DNA of 64,000 bases from a virus. The notes under the pieces were generated by a model. The model saw only the letters and a list, made by a program, of their open reading frames with translations, searched no databases and had not been told where the DNA came from. Positions 27,090 to 36,000 of this stretch are shown here, one piece after another (position 1 is the first letter of the stretch; the number at the start of each line of letters is the position of its first letter). Both the position numbers and the translations under genes were made by a program. The stretch is from the IMG/VR virus record IMGVR_UViG_3300043446_004437, positions 152,025-216,024 of that record; one strand, written 5' to 3'.

Positions 27090-30000
27090 TTATTCAGTCC
27101 TTATTAATTGTTCGGAACTATTTATCACAGACTCTGATTCTGTTAAAAGATCTTTAGTATAAACAGAGGTGCCATAATTTCTTGTTACTAATTCCCAGTT
27201 AAGGGTTGCTGGAGTCCCATCTTCATAGTACTCATCCCAAAGAATTAATGGCCATTTTGACGCATTGTTATACAAATTATACAGTCTTAGAACTTCAACA
27301 AGAGCGTAAAATGTCCTCACCCTTTCTTCCCCCCTTGGTTCACCTTCGGAAAGTCTAGATGTATATTCGTTATTGTCCCAATCAAATTTGCTATTTAGTT
27401 CATATGTTTTGTTAAATACATAAGAAAAATTAACATAAAAAGGTTCTTTTAGATCAAAAAATTCTTCTTTAAATTTAAATACTATTTGATTAACATCAAA
27501 TTTATAATTTTTCATAAGAGCAAAAACATTTTCTTTACTTTTTTCCACGGCATCTGATGGAACATTGTAGAAGACTGTCCCTAATGTTCTTTGATACCTT
27601 TCTTTTAGATAATTAATTCTGTTATCATTCCCATTTGGCTCAAAATCTTCTTCTGTCTCAAATTTGTTTGGAGACGTTTTAGATTGTTTTATTCTCACAA
27701 CAAAAGTTTTATTTTCTAAAACCGTTTTTACAAACTCGGCCGCCAACATACCGGGGCTGCCAAAGTCTTCAATAATCAAGTCGTTTGTTATTGGCTCGGA
27801 ACTATATCTTGTTTGTTTTTCATCGTCTAAATTAAAAATTAATTTATTATCTATTGGCGTTATTGTATTTTGTAAATTTGAATCGTAAAACGCGCTTACA
27901 GGACCATAAAGATCAATCGAAGATTGAGTTGGTGTTAATTCATATGTAAAATAGTTAACAATATTTGGATTGAAATTTGGATCAACCACTTGAACCGATA
28001 GAACATTATGAGTTCCGTCAAACGGATAGCCAAGATTTTTGATTATTACTTTATCACCAGCAACAAGTTGATTGTTTTGTATTTTAGCTGGAATTAAATT
28101 ATTCTCTATGGCTCTAGGTATTGGATATCCGTACGCATCTTTTATAATCTGTTCATTGTCATCATAGTTGTATCCGCCAGTAACCAAGGTTGCGTAATAT
28201 TTATTGTTAACTAGTTTAATATTTTTTCCTATTATCCAACCATTTTTTGATGTTTCAGTATAACCAATCTGGATTTTTTCCGAAACGTTTATGCCATCTA
28301 AACGTACTGTAAATTTTACATTTGGATTTAAAACATCTTCTACATGTATTGTATCTCCGTCAGTAACCCCAGAACCGTTTAGCCCACTGCCCTTACTTAA
28401 AGTGCACAGAACTTTAAAGAAAGGCTCAAAGCCTGTTTTTTCTGGACCGAGGCCAGACAAACCCAATACCTGCGCATGAACAAGAGCATTTTCATAACTT
28501 GCATATCTTACAAAAGCTGAGGTATCTTTTTCCGACCAACCAAGACTCTTCATCAAATCATTTGTTCTTATATATTGGTATCCTTCCGCCGAACGAGTTT
28601 TTGTTCTGACTCCCAATATACCAGGAAGAAGGCTTATAGAATGATATCTGCCAACAACCATCCCCTGATTATAAGACAGGCCAGCTTCCATTGGTTGACC
28701 ATTTCTAGTAAGGTATTGCACATAGCAGCCGTGTTGATCTAGAAGGTTATTCCTAACCCATTTCCAAGCTTTCCAAACCAATGGCCCAAGAAGCAAACCA
28801 GCTCCAGCCACTATAGGCGCTGCTCCAACTCCCACTGCTGTGCCTGCAATAGCGGCACTTCCCGCAGAAGCTATCCCGTATCCGGCCGTACCTATGCCAA
28901 CTGCTAAACCAGCTGTGCCGGAGATAACTCCAGCTATTGCCGATGCATCTACCTGACCGTTATTGCCATTTTTCTGAGCTTGTTGTCTTATTGCGTCTCC
29001 GAGATTTGAATTTGTAAATCCAGATGCAGTTACATTAGCAATCACATCTTTAACTAAAGCAGAAGACCCACCAGTAAACTGCATGCCGCCAATTAGCTGA
29101 GGACTAAGTGAGTTACCCAACGCATCGAGGGATATTTCCCCACCCATTGTTAAGCCAGCATTTCCTGCTCTTAGGGAATCTAAGTATATTCTAGTATCGT
29201 TTCTTACGGTTTGAACATTCAACCAAGAATGCAGCCAAGAAGTCATAAACCATCTAGCTGGATCATTAATTGTAACAAGTGCATTAGGAGTTATAGATGT
29301 AACGTATCCAAGCTCGGAATTAAAATGATGCACGACTTGTTCAACTTCAAACATGCCATACATTCTTTCGTATATATCAGCCAAATATACTAAGTCATGT
29401 GGTCTTATGTCTGGGTTACCAAGAATTATTATCTCTCCACTATATATATCTTTTACCGATTCCCTCAAATGACTTAACGCAACCCTCTTGGCGCTCAATT
29501 CATCTGGTGCCCCAGTAACGTTTTTTGAAATACCTCTTCCAGTTTCAAATGGGTGTAATAGTGGATGTAAGAAACCAAAAAATCCGCTACCAACAACGTT
29601 GTCAAAATAAATTCCAGTTTCTACTGTAGTTTCTACCTGCCTATCTGCTGGAGCGCCTTTGTCCAAGGAAACTGTTACTGGGTATTTACCGTCAGAAACT
29701 GCTGTTATTGTAGTTGAAACACCAGAATTTTCTTGTATTTGATTTGAAATTATATGAGAAAAAGAACTTAGGTAATGTATTCTTTGGAATGGCTCTCTTA
29801 TTTCCACAACTGGTTCTGCGTACTCTCTTGTAAATGGGTTATCCACTGCCCTTAGTAGAGAGCCTGGTCGACCAAGTTGGTAATAAATAGAATCGTTTAA
29901 AGCTTTGTTTAAAATATTTGCTTGTCTTGCAAGTATGGAACTTTGTGAAAGACCATAGCCAGTTTGCAACATATTGAGTCTAAATACATTAAATAGTGCA

Positions 30001-33000
30001 GATAAGCTATCTGTTACTGCATTGAAGATTTGTCCAATACTTTTATCGTAAAAATCTCCTAAACTATTTAAAGTCTTACTTGCTAAATTTGTTGTGCTAT
30101 TTCCTTCGCTCTTGTTTTTATAAAGTAGTTCTAAAAACTTTTTCTTATCTTTAGCGTAAGTATTTCCTGGGAAAATATATGCTTGGAAAATTTTATCTAT
30201 TGGCTTAAAAGACCAAACATCCCTATTAGGATCATTGTTTAAATAATCTATTTTTCTATCTGGTTTCAAAACTAGCCAAGCTCTTGCATACGCATCAGAC
30301 CAAAGAGCCTGCCTAAATAAACCAACAAGATAATAAAACAAATCTTGAGGACACTTTATTATATTTCCCAGGTCTGCTTCTTCAACATCTTGACCATATA
30401 TATTTCTCATCTGAGTAACATCAAATAAATTTGATTTTAGTAAACTTATCTTTTCTACTGTAAGAGCATTAAAGTATTCTATTAAACCACCATTTTCTAT
30501 AGGCGCATCAATAAAATTCTTTCTTGAAAATTCTATTGCTTCTTGTTGAGAAGAACTTTTTATATCGCCAAATAATAAACTAAATTCATCTATAGCAGTG
30601 CTGCCTGTTTCCCCAAATTTTTTATAAACACCAAATTTTTCTGGCAACGGTTTACCGCCAAATATGTTTTGTATTTCTTCTGGGAAAGGAGTTGTATCAT
30701 TCCAATTCATCAAGTATGTATCTGCAAATATTTTTTTGACACTATCATAAGTATGATAACCATATCTAAATTGGTCCCAAATTTGTTGAGCTTGAGCTAA
30801 TGTTCTACCATTGCCAGCTATAACAGTTGTGTTTATATCATAATCTTCATCATAAAATTTTCTTGATTCAACAGAAGTTGAATCTTGATTTGAAAAAACT
30901 GAGGCAAACTCTACTCTACCGCTAGAGCTATAATCTTTGTCATTTGACTCACTCTTTAATAAATTAATTCCATACGTTACATCTTCTAGATTTTTTCTAC
31001 TTTCATCTCCAATTGGCTTTTGAATTAACGAGTAATAACTCTTGTAATTTCCACCAAATCTATAATCAGTTTCGTTGCTGTTGTTAGCGCTTTCGGGTAC
31101 GTATTGCCTTATTGCCTCCATGCTTGGGTTCTTTAACAGCGCGTAGAGATCGTCTGTCTTATTTGTTGAAACCCAATTTCCAAAACCAATCACAACAGAA
31201 TCTTCTGTCTCAATTCCAGGTGACCCAGGATTAAATGGTTGCAGTTCCTGACCAGTGTTTGGTGATTTTTTTATCTTAAAATTTTTGATAGGGACAACAG
31301 CACTGAATGCTACGCCAAGCGGGATCGTGTTCGGCACGAACGCAAAATAGCATTCTTCTACATCTGGTATTGGTGCGTAACCTTTTTTGTCGTAAATATA
31401 CAAATCTTGTTTTTCTGTATCTTTTTTTACAGAAACATCATAACTTAATATATCTAAATAAAAGGCTGCGTCGGGTGAAACAACTGCATCAACATCAGTT
31501 GATAAAGTTTGTATGACATCTGTTCCGTTTTGGTTTTCCTTGCTCAAATTCGTAGTTTTATTTTCTCCCCAAAGAAAATATGCCGGCTTACACACAACTG
31601 CACTTCCGTTGCCACCGTTGCCAGATGGATTATAAACTAACACATGCATATTTTGATAGTCTTTAGCTTCACCATAAACAGGAGCTTCTTCACTATCAAA
31701 ATAATATTTTTTAAATTTTTTAACCAGTGCGTTATCTGACACATTAACATTATAAGGCCATCTCATGGCTATATAGAATTGTTCTTCTAGATCATTTTTT
31801 GGCGGTTCCCATTCCAAATAGGTAAAAGGATTGGCTCCACCAAATTCTGGATTTAATTCTAAAATTTTAGGATTATTTTGGGAAGATATATTTTTTTCTG
31901 GTGTTGGCATTGTTACCTGTATAGCCTGTTCGTTTGCCACCTTGTCATATGCTTCTGCGTTAAGTGAAAAATCGAGAGGATTATTTAATATTTCATAAGC
32001 TATTGAACCAGATATACTTTGAGAATCTTGATAATTTATATCTGATATAAATAATTCTTTAAATTCTGATCCATAAATTTTTTCTACTTTATTTAATATA
32101 AAGTTTTTATGTGTTGAACCTTTGTCTGTTCCTTGATACCCTAGTTCTGCTAAACCATATTGGAATGAATACGTATCCAAAAAGTTTTCATCGTTTTTTC
32201 TAGTTGTAAAAAACGGAAATCTAAATCTACTAGGAAGTTGTTGTATCTGAGCATGCTTTGTGTTTCTTGTGTCTGAGACAATTTGTTCTCTAGTTCCCAC
32301 TGGCAAGTGAAAGCCCATTGTAACATTGCCTTTTGATTTTGGTAATTTTACAATTATATTTCCATTTGAATCTGTTATTTCTTGGAAATCTTTGTCCATA
32401 AAATTAATTAATATTTTTTGTGACTTCAAATATCCAGCTGTATTAAATATACCTTCTGCATTTTTTTGTAATGCAGCTATTTGATTCAACGCCTCAAGCG
32501 GTTCAGTCCCTCTTAAAAACGCTTCTGCGTCTGCGTAAGGATTTATCGATTTATTAACATCTGTCATTATTTGCATTAAATCAAAATCGGGTTCATTTAT
32601 TTGAGGAGGTATTATCCCTAATTCAGCTGCTTTTTCATCACCAGGATAACCAGTGGTAATAGGGACAACGCCAGATGTATACAACCAGTGAGGTTTGCCG
32701 TAAAAAATTGTTGACCTATCCTCAAATGGTCTAACTGCAACTATATAATTTGGAAGAAGTCTTGCGCAAGTTTGAAACAAATCCCAAACAGATCTCATAT
32801 ACGTTTGAGCTCTAAAAGAAACTTCATCAAACCCAGGCATGTCGTCATCAGAGTTTGGGCTTATTATACCTAGCGTCCTAAATATATTATTACCGCCTCT
32901 GCCACTTAAAACACCCAATAACCCAATGCCTACTCCTACGGTTCCAACAATTGGACCACCCGCTATAAGCATTGCGCCGCCTAACCCGCCTAAAGTAAGA

Positions 33001-36000
33001 CTCCTAAATAACGAAGCGCTTCCTTGAGCGTCTCTTATAGCCCCACCCTTTGTAGCTTGGTCAACAACAGCTGAGGCGTTTGGATCTCCAGAATCGTATT
33101 TAGACATCAAGCTATTCCAAGATCTATCAGACAATCTTGATAGGTATTCAAGTCTAGGATTTGGTTGATCTTCTGGCGTTATAGACGCTACGCTTGTCCA
33201 GCCATCACCTAAGTCCCCGCCTAAAAATTGTGCTATACCAGTTCCATTTCCTGGATATATATTTCTTTTAAATATTTCCATATCTCTTTGTGCGGAAAAG
33301 TTTGACCAAAGCTGACCCATCAAAGAAGCAACGGGATATCTAAACTCTTGCACACCTACGCCAACCATATTCAAAGCTGATTGACCTATGGCAGAACCGC
33401 TCATTTCACTTGCAGCCCTATGTGCATCTGCAATAGAATCAACCATAGCATAATGCTTTGTTGCCTCGGCCTCACTTAATGGCTGGTATAACATAGAACC
33501 AAAATGTCTTATGCCAAATTTATTCTCTGAAAATACTAATCCTCTGTATGCATTAGCAACGCCTTCTCTGAATCTAGAAGTGCCCATAGATAGCAACCTA
33601 ACCATAAGATCTCTTGGCTCTGAAAGCCACAATCCAGTGTTTATGCCACCATCTATTTTGCCGCTATCGCCTTTTTTATTTGTTGAATTTACAACTGCGC
33701 CAAGTTCTATGGCATCTGATTGAGCGGTTACGGTAACAACTTCTCCGTATTCAACTTGAGTTATGGTACCGTTAAACAACGTTTGCAAACTATTTGGGTT
33801 TGAACCATACCCGCCTCTTAGGTGAACTCTTACGCCAGGTTTTAAAACTATATTTTCTATATTTACAACATAATCATTTTTCATATGAGCCAAAAGATTT
33901 CTGGCTTTATTCAGAGTATTATCAAGTATTGACCCTATACCAGCAGAAACCGACGCACCAAGTGGCGAATCTGCGCTAAATATATCTGAAGATGCGGTTT
34001 TAGTTAGTTTTGAATAAAGATTAGATACTCTAAAAATTAGAGTATCTCCTAAAAGATCTTCTGAGGAAACAACAGAAAAATCTACAATTGATTGTAAACC
34101 ATAAAAATTATCAAACAATTTTACGCCAGCAAAATACCCACCTTCATCTATCAACCATAGCATGTATGTTGGAAACGCTCGTATCATTCTTCCAGAAACG
34201 TCACGGTATTGTGTGTCTACAAGCATTTTTTCCCAGTGCATGTTTACACTTTTTGGCGGGTCTCCTTTTCCTGAAGACCACTCAGGAACATTTTGATCAC
34301 CATGAGAAATTGGACTACCATAATCTGATAATGGAGTCATACCAGCAACAGCGGAACGTGTCGTCCCCAAAGCTGGGTTAGCGTGTTCATCTATTGGTAT
34401 TGGTGCTAATTCATATACTTTAGAATTTTTTTGTACTTTTACTCCATCAATTGTTAAATAAAATCTTCCATTTTTTTCTGTATCAATATAACCAAAATTA
34501 GTTCCATAAGCAGTTACGAGCATTGCTGGAATTTTATTAGGGTCATTTGGGTCTTTAATTGGCAGCATGTATATATTGGCGTGCGCGTTTAATTCTTCTG
34601 GAATAAAACTTATGTCACTTTCGTCAGGAAGACTGTATTCTCCAGCCAAAGCCATTTCTACTTCTTTATAAGTTTCAATACTTGATGAAGATAAATTGCC
34701 TACTTGATAAGGAGCAGAGAATATTTTATTTACTATTTCAGGTTCTTGTTTTTCCACAAAGTCAATGTAATCGGTCAACACTTGCGAACTAGTTTCTTTT
34801 GCTATTTCTGTTGCACCGCTGGGATCATAAGGATACTTTATCCAACTTTCAAAAGCTTTTAAGAAAATTTTATAATCTATTCCATTTTCTTTTAACCAAT
34901 TAGTTAATGATCTAAGTTTTATCTTTTTTTCTTCTATATCTGAAGCAGAATATTCTCTAATAAACTGTGGTAAATATTTGTACGCTTTGGCGACTTGTTG
35001 TGATTCAGATACAACTTCATCTGTAGGCCCAAAAATAATGGGCTTAACCTGATTTGAAACATTATAAACAATATCTTTGTCAAACATTTCAAAAGATCTA
35101 AAATAAAAATCTGGATCTAAAGTTCCAACTGTTTCATTTTTTGAATCTTTTACCTCAAGCGGCAGGTCTGGATATGCATTAAACGCGCCCCACATTTGTT
35201 TAATTCTTAAAAATGGATTTCTTTTTGAAGAAAAATTATCTATAAAATCTTTTTGTTGAACAGAACTTAATTTTTCTCTTGTTTGTTGGAAGACATCAAA
35301 GTCCATAAGTGTTATGTTTACTTGGTAAACATGCGGATAATCTGGGACTGTCGAAACAGAATAATTTGACGGCATAACATACTTGATGCCACACAGCGCC
35401 GTTATAATATTTTTTATCCCCATAAATCCTAATACTCCGCTAGCGTGTTCTAATCTTGCAAGAGCATTTACGTGATCAAAAATCTTTTTAATTTTAGCTA
35501 ATTCTTTTTCGCCAACTACAGTCATTGATATATTGATATAAGAATCTTTCCCACCTATATGTTGATAGGTTGGCTCATCTTGCATTTGCAGTTGCAGCTT
35601 AGCTAAGTTATTGCCAAGAGAAACGCTAACACCAGTTACCGTTACAGAAGCTGGATCTAAGTCCACTTTCATCATCGGCACTTCCCATTCCCTAAATTGG
35701 AAAGAGCCAGATTTTGCTCTAATTGCTTCCATTAAAGCTTGTATCGGACCACTAGAATAGAACCTTTCATACACAAGCACATTGAAAGCATCGCTCACTT
35801 GATTTTTTATTTCTTTTTTAAGATTTTGATACGCTTCAGAACCGAGTTCCCCATCTGCAGGTATCGTTATCTTTTGTTCTTTTGCTTTTTTATTTACTAA
35901 TGTATTTGTTGTTTGATCAAGATAAGCTTTTGAACTTAAAGCTATTTTTTTCATATACTCTTTTACTGCGGTCAGCGTTACGCTTGTGAGAGTTTCGCCG

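Noticed and set aside
32880-33010. Hydrophobic Gly/Ala-rich stretch as a separate holin gene
   Set aside because: It is inside the continuous 3817-codon frame with no own start or ribosome binding site. It is better read as part of the hub protein.
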